Assembly: GCF_004353525.1 (NCBI RefSeq)
Contig: NZ_CP085524.1
Span: 3,183,001 to 3,247,000 of the forward strand
Origin: Zhaonella formicivorans
GTDB lineage: Bacteria > Bacillota > DUOV01 > Zhaonellaceae
DNA: 64,000 nt
Direction: 5' to 3'
In this document: one piece after another, positions 1-8,537 of the stretch
Position numbering within the stretch: the first letter of the stretch is position 1
Layout of the letters: each line of letters starts with the position of its first letter
Translations under genes and position numbers: made by a program
The notes under the pieces: generated by a model
What the model saw: the letters and a program-made list of their open reading frames with translations, nothing else
Told to the model about the DNA's origin: nothing
Database searches by the model: none

Positions 1-1
1 A

Positions 2-391
2 GCTGCCAGCGTTTGGGCTATGCTTTTTGTCATTTTTTCCAGTATCAGCATGAAAGCCAAAATGATCCTCAGCCAGCCCGAGTTGCTCCTTATTTCCCTG
101 GTCGCCTTAGTCGTCTTTTATCTGGCTAATTTCCTGGTAAGTACGCTGGTAGGCCGTTGGACCATGGACAGGGCGGACAGTTTTGCCCTGGTCTACGGTA
201 CGGTGATGCGGAACCTTTCAATTTCGCTGGGGATTGCGGTGACTGCATTTGGTGCCAAAGCTGCCTTAATTGTTACCCTGGCTTTCATTATCCAGGTGCA
301 GGGGGCAGCCTGGTACGGCAAACTGGCGCAAAAGTATTCCTTCTTCCCTGAAAAAGGGGTTAAAATGGCAGCCCCCGTACAGGAAGCCTGA
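2..391 (+). CDS. C-terminal part of a bile acid:sodium symporter / ACR3-like transporter (5' truncated by window edge)
   Basis: The frame is open from the first bases of the window, so the gene starts upstream; only about 129 residues are visible. They form hydrophobic helices, including an ILSQPELLLISLVALVVF-type segment and a GTVMRNLSISLGIA stretch followed by a helix containing AFGAKAALIVTLAF. This pattern resembles the last helices of the BASS/ACR3 superfamily of ion-coupled or arsenite carriers. The tail after the last helix is short and polar. The substrate cannot be told from this fragment. The family call is from pattern memory, not an alignment. A strong hairpin follows the stop codon. 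Confidence 0.6.
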   Translation, partial: AASVWAMLFVIFSSISMKAKMILSQPELLLISLVALVVFYLANFLVSTLVGRWTMDRADSFALVYGTVMRNLSISLGIAVTAFGAKAALIVTLAFIIQVQGAAWYGKLAQKYSFFPEKGVKMAAPVQEA

Positions 392-404
392 CTGTTTGTA
401 CGGC

Positions 405-450
405 AAGCTAAAAGGGAGATTGGGCATGAGCTTAATCTCCCTTTTAGCTT
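405..450. terminator. Perfect 17-bp inverted repeat between convergent genes
   Basis: Positions 405-421 are exactly complementary to 434-450 with a 12-nt loop. It lies between the transporter stop (391) and the stop of the minus-strand S-layer gene (466), so it can serve both. Neither side has a clean T run, so termination strength is uncertain. Confidence 0.6.
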
Positions 451-465
451 GGAAAACTTGAATTA

Positions 466-2637
466 TTAATATACCCGGTTCTTCTCCAGCTTCATAAATC
501 TCACGGTAATTACGCTGGCTTCGCCTTTTTTCACTTTAGTCTGTGGGTTCCAGTTGGAGCCGTCGCCGGTCATGAGCTCCAGCTCGCTGGCAATTGCTAC
601 GTAGCCCAGGTAGCCTTTGGAGATCTTATCTACATCCTTGTAGTTGTTTAACTTGTAAATATCGAGAGTGGCAACTTTATCCCAGATAAGCATTCGGGTT
701 AAGAATTTGGCCATTTCTTCCCTGGTTACGGCAGCTGTGGGGTTAACTTCTTTTTCCAAAATTAAGCCCATTTCTTTGGCCCGGCGGTAATAAGGGTCAT
801 ACCAGTTGCCTTCGGTGGCGTCTGAAAGGTAGCCGTTATTGATTTTAACCAGCATTTTCATTAATTCGGCTTGGCTGATTTCGGCTTCGGGTTTGAACAG
901 CCCGTCATTTACTGTCAACATCCCCAGTTCGTTTAGGGTTTCGATATCCTTTGCAGCCCAGTGACCTTGAATATCGGTTATTTCGGGGTTTGCCTTCTCC
1001 TTCAAAGGCTCGCCGTTCCAGCCCAGCTTCTGGCCCGTAACTGCGTCAAAGCGGAAGCTTTCAATGGGGGCCAGTTTATAGACCAGGCGCAGGTTTCTGT
1101 CCCGGTCCTTGATGTACACCAGGTTCATGGGGTTTTTAGCAAAGAAATCTTCAGTGAATTTAGCTTTATCCAGCACATTATCCTTTTGCGGAAATTCCAC
1201 ATCCAGGAAGCGAATACGGAAATTGCTCAGCTTACCCGTGTAGCTGTTAACCGTAGCATTTACATAATTATTAGCAAAAGGAATGCCGTCTACAACCCGC
1301 TCGTACCTGAAATAGTAACTGGGCAGTTCCTTTTCCGGGGCGTCCCCGAATTTGAGGCGCAGTTCATAGTCAAAATCCTGTTGCGGCCGCAGGTTGTCAA
1401 CTACTGCCGGGAAGTTTTCCTTAAGGTAATTTTGCACTACTTTTTCCGCTTCTTCCCGGGTTTTAATCACAAGGGGCTTCTGCTCCGTTTTTTGCCCTTC
1501 GGACACCGGCTTAGCATAGTCTTCGTTGAAATCGAAAGCTAGCACTTTTCCTGTCTTAGCATCCACTTCCACGCTGGCCCAGCCATAGTGGTCCTTTTCC
1601 TCCACGTTCCAGTTAAAGCTCCATATTTTCAGTTCCGGGAATTCCCAGTCCCTGAACAGCTGGGCACCGCGCAATTTAAAAGTAGACGGCAAATCTATGG
1701 CTTTTTCTGCGATGGACAGTGCTTCCTCCTTGGAGATTACATCCTTCAGCTCATCAACCGCCTTTTGCTCGTAGGGCTCAAGCTTCGATTCGGCGGGATA
1801 AGCACCTCCGGCGCCTCCCATATCATACATTTCTTTAAAATAGGGATAAAACATTTCTTCCCTGATTATCTCCCCTGTCAGAGCATCAATATTCACCTGG
1901 TAGGGGTTGACTATTTCGTAGATCAGCTTTACCTGCTTTGGAATTCTGTTCTCGGAATAGGGTTTAAAGTACCTTAGTTCAATACCGAACTTGTCATTGA
2001 AAATCTTTTGGGCATCACTGGGGGAAAGTTTGGCTTTAGCGGGAGCGGCGCTTAAGTTTTCCCAGTTTACCCAGAAATTGCGGACCTCGCCTGTCTGCCC
2101 GTTGATTTCCATGTTGATGTTATTGGCGGGGTATTCAATTCCATTGATCACACGGTTAAATTGATAGGAATGGAATACAGGTGCGCCGTAATAAATTTGC
2201 TGGTTAGGTTTTAGGACTATTTCATCAGCTTTGGAAGGAGCCACTTTCTTGATGAAATCCAGAGCAATTTTTTCCCCTTCTTTTTTTGTGATTTTTGGCA
2301 GGCTGCTTATTTCCCCCTGGTAGTCCTTGGAACTGTAGTAACTATAGCCTGCCACTTCACCGGTAGTGGCATCAATCCTGACATTAACCTCCCCGTAAGT
2401 ACCCTCGTTGTTTTTGCCGGGATACCACCGCAGGGACCAGACGTCGCTGAATTCATTTTGTTCGTAGCTTGAATCAAACTGGTCATATTCTTTGGGAATT
2501 TGGAAAAAGCCTTTGGCAATTTCGATGGCTTTTTCCAGTGTTATTGCGCCTGCCGGTTGCTCTCCGGCAAAAGCAGCTGCCGGCAGCACGGAGATGAGCA
2601 AGCTGATAATCAGTAAAACTGCAAAACTTTTTTTCAC
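466..2637 (-). CDS. Secreted YcdB/YcdC-like (PepSY-type) protein with C-terminal S-layer homology domains
   Basis: The product is about 724 residues. It starts with a clear Sec signal peptide (KKS, then a long Leu/Ile/Val core, then AAAFAG). Several repeats follow in which a helix containing 'EKAIEIAKGFF' or 'EEALSIAEKAI' precedes beta strands ending in 'VDAKTGKV' or 'IDATTGEV'. These are typical of YcdB/YcdC and PepSY-like exported proteins. The last ~175 residues hold three SLH motifs (around GHWAAKDIETL, WYDPYYRRAKE and KDVDKISKGYLGYV), which normally bind the wall-attached S-layer polymer. Start choice: an AGGAGG site at 2642-2647 lies 6 nt before GTG 2640 and 9 nt before GTG 2637. The longer ATG frame to 2670 would place extra charged residues before the signal peptide. 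Function beyond surface attachment is unknown. Confidence 0.85.
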   Translation of the reverse strand: MKKSFAVLLIISLLISVLPAAAFAGEQPAGAITLEKAIEIAKGFFQIPKEYDQFDSSYEQNEFSDVWSLRWYPGKNNEGTYGEVNVRIDATTGEVAGYSYYSSKDYQGEISSLPKITKKEGEKIALDFIKKVAPSKADEIVLKPNQQIYYGAPVFHSYQFNRVINGIEYPANNINMEINGQTGEVRNFWVNWENLSAAPAKAKLSPSDAQKIFNDKFGIELRYFKPYSENRIPKQVKLIYEIVNPYQVNIDALTGEIIREEMFYPYFKEMYDMGGAGGAYPAESKLEPYEQKAVDELKDVISKEEALSIAEKAIDLPSTFKLRGAQLFRDWEFPELKIWSFNWNVEEKDHYGWASVEVDAKTGKVLAFDFNEDYAKPVSEGQKTEQKPLVIKTREEAEKVVQNYLKENFPAVVDNLRPQQDFDYELRLKFGDAPEKELPSYYFRYERVVDGIPFANNYVNATVNSYTGKLSNFRIRFLDVEFPQKDNVLDKAKFTEDFFAKNPMNLVYIKDRDRNLRLVYKLAPIESFRFDAVTGQKLGWNGEPLKEKANPEITDIQGHWAAKDIETLNELGMLTVNDGLFKPEAEISQAELMKMLVKINNGYLSDATEGNWYDPYYRRAKEMGLILEKEVNPTAAVTREEMAKFLTRMLIWDKVATLDIYKLNNYKDVDKISKGYLGYVAIASELELMTGDGSNWNPQTKVKKGEASVITVRFMKLEKNRVY

Positions 2638-2856
2638 CACTACATTCCTCCTTACTTTGGTTTCCAGCATATAGACTCCAAAAGGGTGCCAAAAGTTTCA
2701 TCAACCAGCAATTTTTATTTCGACTTCATATGTCTAACTTCCGACTTTCTTTTTCCGACATTAGACAAAAGCAGTTTTTTTTCCCGAAGGATTTTTTTCG
2801 CAGGACATCCAATAATTCTCCTGATTTTTGAAGATAACGGGGAACGGGGTGTTTTT

Positions 2857-4803
2857 GTGAAAAAGACAAGGGTAAAAAGCAAAAGTAAAACTAGAAACAA
2901 AAAGACAAAAAATGAAAGAACTCTGGAAATTGTAATAAACGGGCAGTTGGACAGCTTAACTGATCATCTTAAACAACTACTGGCCGCGTGCTCGCTGGAG
3001 ATTGATAAACTAAATCTGAAGTTAGCCAAGACGCTGACCGATTATCCTGTGGACAGGCTTGCCAAGAATCTGGCGCGGGTACTCTTGCATAACCCCTGTT
3101 TTGTAGAAAAAGATGGAAAATGGACGGTGGATAAAAGGGGACAGGAAACAAATGACCCGGTTTACCAGTGGCTCAGCACCGTGGCCCACCCTTTGAACTT
3201 CCATGAGTTGAAAAAAATTGCGGCGGAAAATTCATTTCAGCTTGGACAGGAAAAGGATCTGGTTTGGGACAGCCGCTTTATCAGGTTAAAGAACGGCAAG
3301 TGGGCTCTAAGCACCTGGCGGGTCTTGACCAAGGTAAGCAGCAGCCTGATTAGTGCCATTTTGGAATGCATCACTAAAAACGGGCAGCCCCTCAGCCTAT
3401 TGATGCTGCAAAAGGAGCTGGGCGGCCAGGTAAGTGCTGAACTGCTGCAGCAGGCGGTTAAGGAGGACGGGCGACTGATAGAGGTCTGTCCGGGAATGGT
3501 TTACAGTGCCGAGCTCTACAACAAAATGATTGCAGGTTTAACAACTGCGGATCCCCTGGAAGTCTTCAGGCAGGCAGAAATCAATGTGCTGCAGGAAGCG
3601 GAACTGATGCTTATTATCAAAGATAACCAGCCCAACAAGCGGCAGTATATCTTATCTTCCGATGACCTGGAAAAGGGTAAGCTCACTTTAACCAGGCGGC
3701 TGGAAAAAATTTTTCGCGATTTTCCTGCGGAATGCTATCTAAATTTCCAGCTAAGTGGCAAAAATACTGGTATCTGGTACCTCCGGGAATTGCATGTCCT
3801 GGTAGGCTTTGCAGGCTGGTTCAAAGCAAACGGCTTAGAACCGGGACATATTCTGGAACTCAGTTGGACAGTAGGTGATCTGTTGCCAACCTTTACCCTG
3901 GATTTTACCGGTGAAAGGGAAGCAGAAGTCTACAGCGAGGGCGTGAGGGTGCAAAAATTAGCCCGAATTTGTCAAACAGCCGGGAAAGAGCAGCTTGACC
4001 TGGAAAGGGCGCTAATTTTAGTGATGGAGCTTTATCCCCAAGGCTTACGCGTGACAGATTTGGAAGCAGCCCTAAAAGCCATGGGAATCAGTTCCACCAA
4101 CTTGGAGCCGGTGCTCAGAGCTTATCCCTTCTTTGAAGAGTTGGAGGGCGAAGTGTGGCGCTGCAATCCTGCCATGAAAGACAGGTACTTTCAGTTTTTG
4201 GAACAGATCAAAAAAGCCCAGCAGGAGCTGGAGAAAGCCAGGCAGGAGGCTGCCGGCAGCCTGGCGGAGGCCCGTATCTTGCAGCAGGAGAAGGAAAGCC
4301 TGCAGGATGAGCTGGTTTACTTGCAAAACCATTACCGGGAAGAGCAGGCTCTTTACCAGCAAAAACTGAGCGAACTGGCGATGCAAAACGAGCATTGGCA
4401 TCTGGAAAACGCCAGGCTGAAGGCTGAATTAGGCAAGATGCAGCAGCGTGAAGAACAGCTCATCCAGGAGATGGAGGCACAAAGCCAGCAGTTAGTGAAT
4501 TTACGCCAGGAGAAAAACAAGTTAAAAGTGAAAAATGAACAGCTGGAAAACAAAATGTTGCAGTTACAGAGCAGTTTAAACCGTACCATTGAGGAGGCCG
4601 AGGCCGAAATAGTTCGCTTGAAAAAGCAGCTGCAGGAAAAAGTAAGTCAACTGGACAGCATGCAGTATGCCAATCAAGAGCTGCAGCGCAACTTAGCCCG
4701 CTTGCATGAGGAAAGAAGGGATATGAAGCGCAAGCTCTCTTTCTGGCCGGTGCGACTGGTCATATCTCTCTTTGCCCTGGGCAGCCGGAAAAGCGCTGGT
4801 TAA
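2857..4803 (+). CDS. Hypothetical protein with N-terminal winged-helix-like repeats and a long C-terminal coiled coil
   Basis: I do not recognise this family. I prefer the GTG at 2857 (Val-Lys-Lys-Thr, Lys/Arg rich) because the upstream in-frame ATG at 2686 would add a stretch that reads like promoter DNA. From 2857 the product is about 648 residues. The first third has short helical units of the kind seen in winged-helix domains (LAKNLARVLLHNPCFVEKDGKW; later LSLLMLQKELGG). A further unit near residue 400 reads LRVTDLEAALKAMGI. From about residue 440 to 625 it is a continuous Glu/Gln/Lys-rich heptad coiled coil. It ends with a short hydrophobic patch (VRLVISLFALG) that could touch the membrane. 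A scaffold or DNA-tethering role would be a guess. It is a single gene with a strong terminator directly after it. Confidence 0.7.
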   Translation: MKKTRVKSKSKTRNKKTKNERTLEIVINGQLDSLTDHLKQLLAACSLEIDKLNLKLAKTLTDYPVDRLAKNLARVLLHNPCFVEKDGKWTVDKRGQETNDPVYQWLSTVAHPLNFHELKKIAAENSFQLGQEKDLVWDSRFIRLKNGKWALSTWRVLTKVSSSLISAILECITKNGQPLSLLMLQKELGGQVSAELLQQAVKEDGRLIEVCPGMVYSAELYNKMIAGLTTADPLEVFRQAEINVLQEAELMLIIKDNQPNKRQYILSSDDLEKGKLTLTRRLEKIFRDFPAECYLNFQLSGKNTGIWYLRELHVLVGFAGWFKANGLEPGHILELSWTVGDLLPTFTLDFTGEREAEVYSEGVRVQKLARICQTAGKEQLDLERALILVMELYPQGLRVTDLEAALKAMGISSTNLEPVLRAYPFFEELEGEVWRCNPAMKDRYFQFLEQIKKAQQELEKARQEAAGSLAEARILQQEKESLQDELVYLQNHYREEQALYQQKLSELAMQNEHWHLENARLKAELGKMQQREEQLIQEMEAQSQQLVNLRQEKNKLKVKNEQLENKMLQLQSSLNRTIEEAEAEIVRLKKQLQEKVSQLDSMQYANQELQRNLARLHEERRDMKRKLSFWPVRLVISLFALGSRKSAG

Positions 4804-4834
4804 AAAGCGGTGTCTTTGGCTGGACACCGCTTTT
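4803..4834. terminator. Bidirectional intrinsic terminator
   Basis: A 12-bp stem (4803-4814 with 4823-4834) has an 8-nt loop and ends in T4 on the plus strand and in the matching A/T run on the minus strand. It separates convergent genes ending at 4803 and 4837. Confidence 0.85.
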
Positions 4835-4836
4835 GG

Positions 4837-5541
4837 CTAATTCTCCTTGTTCTCTTTGATTTTGGCAACCTGCCATCTCTGGGGGTACTTCACTGCAGGA
4901 ATGACCACTTCCTGTTTTTGTTCTATCTGGGGGTAAATCGAAAAGGAATTTAGGTTATCGATAATGCCTCCGGTGAAGGTCAGTCCTTTTTCCAAAGTGT
5001 TGGCATCGCCGATGGCTTCAATCACAATGGGGTAATAAAGTCTTTCCCCGTCAACAGTGTTGTAAAAGGAATAAGCATCTTCCACCTGGGCAATGGAAGT
5101 AGTGGCTATGATCCGGTGGCCATTGATCGCGATTGCTTCGGCGCCGGAAGCCCATAATTCATTGACTAAGTCAACCAAGTCCACGGCCAAAACAGCTGAT
5201 TCCCCGGAGATAGTTAACGTAATGCCTGGGCCCTTGGCCGGCAGTAAGCCGTTAATCAACCGCAGTTTATCCAGATCTTTTTGTACGTTGGCGAAGGTAC
5301 TCTTGCCCAGGTTAGACTGCTCCATAAGTTCTCTGTACTGTCCGTTTAAAAGCTGGATCTCTTGTTCCAGCTTAGCGCGTTTGTCGTTCAGGTTTTTCCA
5401 CATGGCTACCAGGTCCTCTTCTTTCATGGATTCCAGGGAGTCAAGCAGTGTTTGCTGGGTCCTGAACTGTACCGAGAGGAAGATGCCCAGCACAAAGAGC
5501 ACCAATGTTACCGCAATCTGCCAGTTTTTCAGTTTATTCAT
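4837..5541 (-). CDS. DUF881 family membrane-anchored protein (second paralogue)
   Basis: From ATG 5541 the product is 234 residues: one N-terminal membrane helix (WQIAVTLVLFVLGIFLSV), a coiled-coil segment (residues ~35-75) and the DUF881 core. Core motifs include GPGITLTISGE, DLVNELWASGAEAIAINGHRI and YPIVIEAIGD. The ATG lies inside the 3' end of the upstream paralogue, overlapping by 8 nt, with GAGGAAAG just before it, so the pair is probably translationally coupled. An ATG 33 nt further upstream gives a poorer start. DUF881 genes are usually near cell-division or wall genes in Bacillota. The molecular function is not established to my knowledge. Confidence 0.85.
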   Translation of the reverse strand: MNKLKNWQIAVTLVLFVLGIFLSVQFRTQQTLLDSLESMKEEDLVAMWKNLNDKRAKLEQEIQLLNGQYRELMEQSNLGKSTFANVQKDLDKLRLINGLLPAKGPGITLTISGESAVLAVDLVDLVNELWASGAEAIAINGHRIIATTSIAQVEDAYSFYNTVDGERLYYPIVIEAIGDANTLEKGLTFTGGIIDNLNSFSIYPQIEQKQEVVIPAVKYPQRWQVAKIKENKEN

Positions 5542-6283
5542 TGTTGCTTTCCTCCTGTTCCTGTGGCTGGGCATGGACGGGGGAATAGCTGCCTTTGTAG
5601 GCAGGAATCACAATGTTATCCTCTTTGATAATTTTGACCGGAAAATCATTCTTCTTTAGATAGGAATAATCTATTCCATTGACAACTCCTTGCTCAAGTT
5701 TCTCCGGATCGCCGATGGCCTTTATTTCGTAAGGGGGTGCCATGCGGGTGGAGTTGACCAGGATGACGGTTCCCACACAGCGGATGTTGCTGGTGGTCAC
5801 GATGCGCTGGTTGTTGACGCTGATTGCTTCAGCGCCGGCATTCTTTAAATCATTTACTACATATAATACGTTTTTGTCGTGGATAATAAATTTTTCCGGG
5901 TTATATGTGGACAGGTCCGATGTTTTGGCAGCCTCGGCTCCTTTGGCATTATCATCCAGGACTACAATTACGCCGGGGCCTTCTACTTCGGTGAGGCCGG
6001 CCTGCATTTTCAGGGTTTCCAGCTCTTGCTTTAGACTTGCCATCCGGTCTTCACCGCTGATTTGCTCTTTCTGGATGGCATCGATCTGTTCCCGCAAGGC
6101 AGCAATCTTCTCTTCCAGGGCGTCTGTTTCTTTTTCCAACCCATCAATTACGGAGATAAGATTGTTGGCTTTTTTGCTTGCGGCTTCGGCCCGGACGGCT
6201 TGTTGGGTTTTAAACAGCGTAATCAATAGAACGCCGGAAATCAAGCAGATGACTGTTAAATATAAATGCCATTTTTTAACCAT
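5534..6283 (-). CDS. DUF881 family membrane-anchored protein (first paralogue)
   Basis: The product is 249 residues with the same plan as its downstream neighbour. It has an N-terminal membrane helix (LYLTVICLISGVLLITLF), a coiled coil (residues ~35-85, LEKETDALEEKIAALREQ) and a DUF881 domain with VEGPGVIVVLDD, DLKNAGAEAISVNNQRI and YEIKAIGDPEKLEQG. The two proteins clearly share ancestry but differ in most positions, so this is an old tandem duplication. AAAGGAG sits about 9 nt upstream of the ATG. The operon is divergent from cdaA, sharing the 256-nt intergenic space 6284-6539. Confidence 0.87.
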   Translation of the reverse strand: MVKKWHLYLTVICLISGVLLITLFKTQQAVRAEAASKKANNLISVIDGLEKETDALEEKIAALREQIDAIQKEQISGEDRMASLKQELETLKMQAGLTEVEGPGVIVVLDDNAKGAEAAKTSDLSTYNPEKFIIHDKNVLYVVNDLKNAGAEAISVNNQRIVTTSNIRCVGTVILVNSTRMAPPYEIKAIGDPEKLEQGVVNGIDYSYLKKNDFPVKIIKEDNIVIPAYKGSYSPVHAQPQEQEESNNE

Positions 6284-6539
6284 TCCGGTTCAACTCCTTT
6301 ATCACTATTTTAAAGTAAGTAGATGCCAGGGGCAACCTGTATGCCGGTTCCAATTTTGCTCTATATTTTCAGTAATTTTTAAAAGGTATTTTTTAGGCTT
6401 TTGTCGAAACTGCAAATAAACCTACCTTAATTTAGTAAGCCGTGATAACATAATAATAATATACTAACTGAGTTAAACAAAGGCAAATTTTTATTACATT
6501 ATTCATAGAAAAATCTACCATCAAACTCGGAGTGGAAAG

Positions 6540-7370
6540 ATGTTAACCAGGCTCTCTATTTTGCCAATCGACAATATATTCGATTTAATCTTGGCTTTAA
6601 TCGATATCGTAATCGTGGCTTTTGTCATTTACCGTTTTATGATGTTGATTAAAGGGACCAGGGCCGTTCAATTGCTTAAAGGGTTGGCCGTACTGGTCGT
6701 TGCTTCTTTTTTAAGTAAGATGCTGGGACTGCAGACTATCCAGTGGATCCTGGAGCAGGTGCGCCTGGCCATTGTGGTTGCGCTTCCTATTGTTTTCCAG
6801 CCTGAACTCCGCAGGGCCCTGGAACAGTTAGGCCGGGGCAAGTTTTTTGCCAGGCCCATCACTTTTCTGGGGGAAGAGGATATGTCCCGCTTGATCAACG
6901 AGTTGGTCAGGGCAGTACAGATCCTTGTAAAGAATAAGGACGGAGCTTTAATTGTCATTGAGCGGGAAACCGGGATTAATGATTTTATTGAAACGGGTAT
7001 TAAACTGGATGCCGTAGTTTCAGCTGAGTTTTTGGTCAATATTTTTGTACCGAAAACACCCTTACATGATGGAGCAGCTATTGTCCGCGGGGACAGGGTG
7101 ATTGCCGCGGGCTGCTTTTTACCTCTCACCGACAGCCCTTACCTCAGCAAGCAATTAGGTACCAGGCACCGGGCTGCGCTCGGAATAACTGAAGTTTCAG
7201 ATGCAGTGGCCGTAATTGTTTCGGAGGAAACCGGCACCGTGTCAGTTGCAGAAGAAGGTAAGCTCACCAGGTATTTGGATGAAAAGAACTTGCGGGAGCT
7301 GCTGGAGAACCTGCTCATGCCCCGTAATGTGCAGACATCAGGCAGTTTTTGGCATTGGAGGGGTAAATAA
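6540..7370 (+). CDS. cdaA: Diadenylate cyclase CdaA (c-di-AMP synthase)
   Basis: The product is 276 residues, the usual CdaA length. Three membrane helices occupy residues ~14-85 and the DAC domain follows. The catalytic DGA motif is at 177-179 (LHDGAAIV) and the RHR motif at 209-211 (GTRHRAAL); both are intact, so it should condense two ATP into c-di-AMP. GGAG lies 7 nt before the ATG. The stop codon overlaps the start of cdaR by one base (TAATG). Known biology: CdaA is the membrane c-di-AMP synthase of Bacillota and is commonly encoded with cdaR and glmM, the latter binding and restraining it. Confidence 0.95.
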   Translation: MLTRLSILPIDNIFDLILALIDIVIVAFVIYRFMMLIKGTRAVQLLKGLAVLVVASFLSKMLGLQTIQWILEQVRLAIVVALPIVFQPELRRALEQLGRGKFFARPITFLGEEDMSRLINELVRAVQILVKNKDGALIVIERETGINDFIETGIKLDAVVSAEFLVNIFVPKTPLHDGAAIVRGDRVIAAGCFLPLTDSPYLSKQLGTRHRAALGITEVSDAVAVIVSEETGTVSVAEEGKLTRYLDEKNLRELLENLLMPRNVQTSGSFWHWRGK

Positions 7371-8293
7371 TGCACAGGTTTTTTAAGACTAATCTGGCCT
7401 ACCGGATTATTTCCATATTGCTGGCGGTTATTTTATGGATGTGGGTCACTACCGAGAAAAATCCTACTCAGGAAAAAGTATTACAAGTTCCTTTGGAAAC
7501 CAGAAACCTGGCCCATGACTTGATGGTGGCCGATAAACCTGACAGCGTCAAAATTAGGATTGAAGGGCGCAAGAATCTAATCGATAATGTAAATTCCAGG
7601 GACATCAGGGCCTTTGTCAATCTCCAAGGGGCTACTACCGGTCCCAACATCAAACCTGTAGAAGTGGCTCTGCCTGTGGGGCTGCAGCTGGTCAACGTAA
7701 ACCCTTCCCAGGTAAGTGTGGCTATTGACCAGATTTCTGAGGCCCAACTGCCGGTTGCTGTGCTGGTGCAAGGGCAGACAGCGCCGGGTTATACCAGTTT
7801 GGAGCCTTCAGTTACACCTACGGAGGTCATAGTCCAGGGCCCGAAAAGCCTCCTTGACGCAATTGACCAGGTTTTTGTAGAGGTTACATTAGATGAAAGT
7901 CCCGAAAGCCTCAAGGAACAGCTGCCGCTTAAAATAAAGGATAACAGGGGCAGGCTCATTCATGACATGCTGAGAACAAAGCCGGAATTTGTGGAGGTCT
8001 ATATTCCGGTTTTAAAGGAGACACCCAGCCAAAAGCTTTTAGTTAAGCCGGCCATAATCGGTAAGCCTGCAGCGGGATACAGGATCAAAAGGGTGGCCGT
8101 GGAGCCTGACATTGTAGAAGCTTATGGGCCATACCAGAGCCTGGCAACGCTGGATTACCTGACTACGGAATCAGTGCTGGTGAGTGATCTTGCGTCTGAC
8201 TTAATCCAGGAAGTACCGGTGATTACTCCTGATGAGGGGATTACCACCCAACCCAAAACGGTGAAAGTGGTTGTGGAAGTGGAAAGAGAGTAA
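7370..8293 (+). CDS. cdaR: CdaR / YbbR domain protein, regulator of CdaA
   Basis: The product is 307 residues. An N-terminal membrane helix (AYRIISILLAVILWMWV, residues ~9-26) anchors a long extracytoplasmic region of consecutive YbbR repeats, recognisable by patterns such as VKIRIEGRKNLI, VIVQGPKSLLDAI and IVEAYGPYQSLATLDYL. It starts in a one-base overlap with cdaA, with GGAGGGG 7 nt before the ATG. In Bacillus and Listeria the homologue binds CdaA and modulates its activity; the same role is inferred here from synteny and domain plan. Confidence 0.93.
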   Translation: MHRFFKTNLAYRIISILLAVILWMWVTTEKNPTQEKVLQVPLETRNLAHDLMVADKPDSVKIRIEGRKNLIDNVNSRDIRAFVNLQGATTGPNIKPVEVALPVGLQLVNVNPSQVSVAIDQISEAQLPVAVLVQGQTAPGYTSLEPSVTPTEVIVQGPKSLLDAIDQVFVEVTLDESPESLKEQLPLKIKDNRGRLIHDMLRTKPEFVEVYIPVLKETPSQKLLVKPAIIGKPAAGYRIKRVAVEPDIVEAYGPYQSLATLDYLTTESVLVSDLASDLIQEVPVITPDEGITTQPKTVKVVVEVERE

Positions 8294-8316
8294 AAGGGCC
8301 GCAAGCGCGGCCTCAG

Positions 8317-8447
8317 CTTGTAGACAAAGCCCACATGTATTATTTCGCTCTGGACAAGCTCCTACGCCTTTGACCTGCAGCACCGCTGCCGACGGCTGTG
8401 GAAACCAGTCCCGCTCCATAATACATGTGGGCTAACTCGTTTACAAG
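8317..8447. other. Long intergenic inverted repeat, candidate structured RNA or small palindromic element
   Basis: Positions 8328-8343 are perfectly complementary to 8418-8433 (16 bp). The pairing continues imperfectly outward (8317-8322 with 8442-8447). The 74-nt interior is GC richer and has its own short complementary blocks, for example CTGG near 8350 with CCAG near 8405. A shorter GGCCGC/GCGGCC hairpin just after the cdaR stop may terminate that operon. No ORF is convincing here. I cannot match it to a known RNA family by eye. Confidence 0.5.
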
Positions 8448-8537
8448 GGTGCACATGCTGGGATATTAACAATGAGCATGACAAATGCTATACTTGGCTG
8501 TAGATTGCTTTCACATTTATGCAGGAGTAGGTATATA

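Noticed and set aside
961-1977. Plus-strand open frames opposite the S-layer gene.
   Set aside because: They are antisense shadows with no start signals and no family; the minus-strand gene has signal peptide and SLH motifs.
8317-8447. 6S RNA or SRP RNA in the cdaR intergenic region.
   Set aside because: The size and closing stem are suggestive, but I could not find the conserved 6S bubble or SRP helix-8 sequence.
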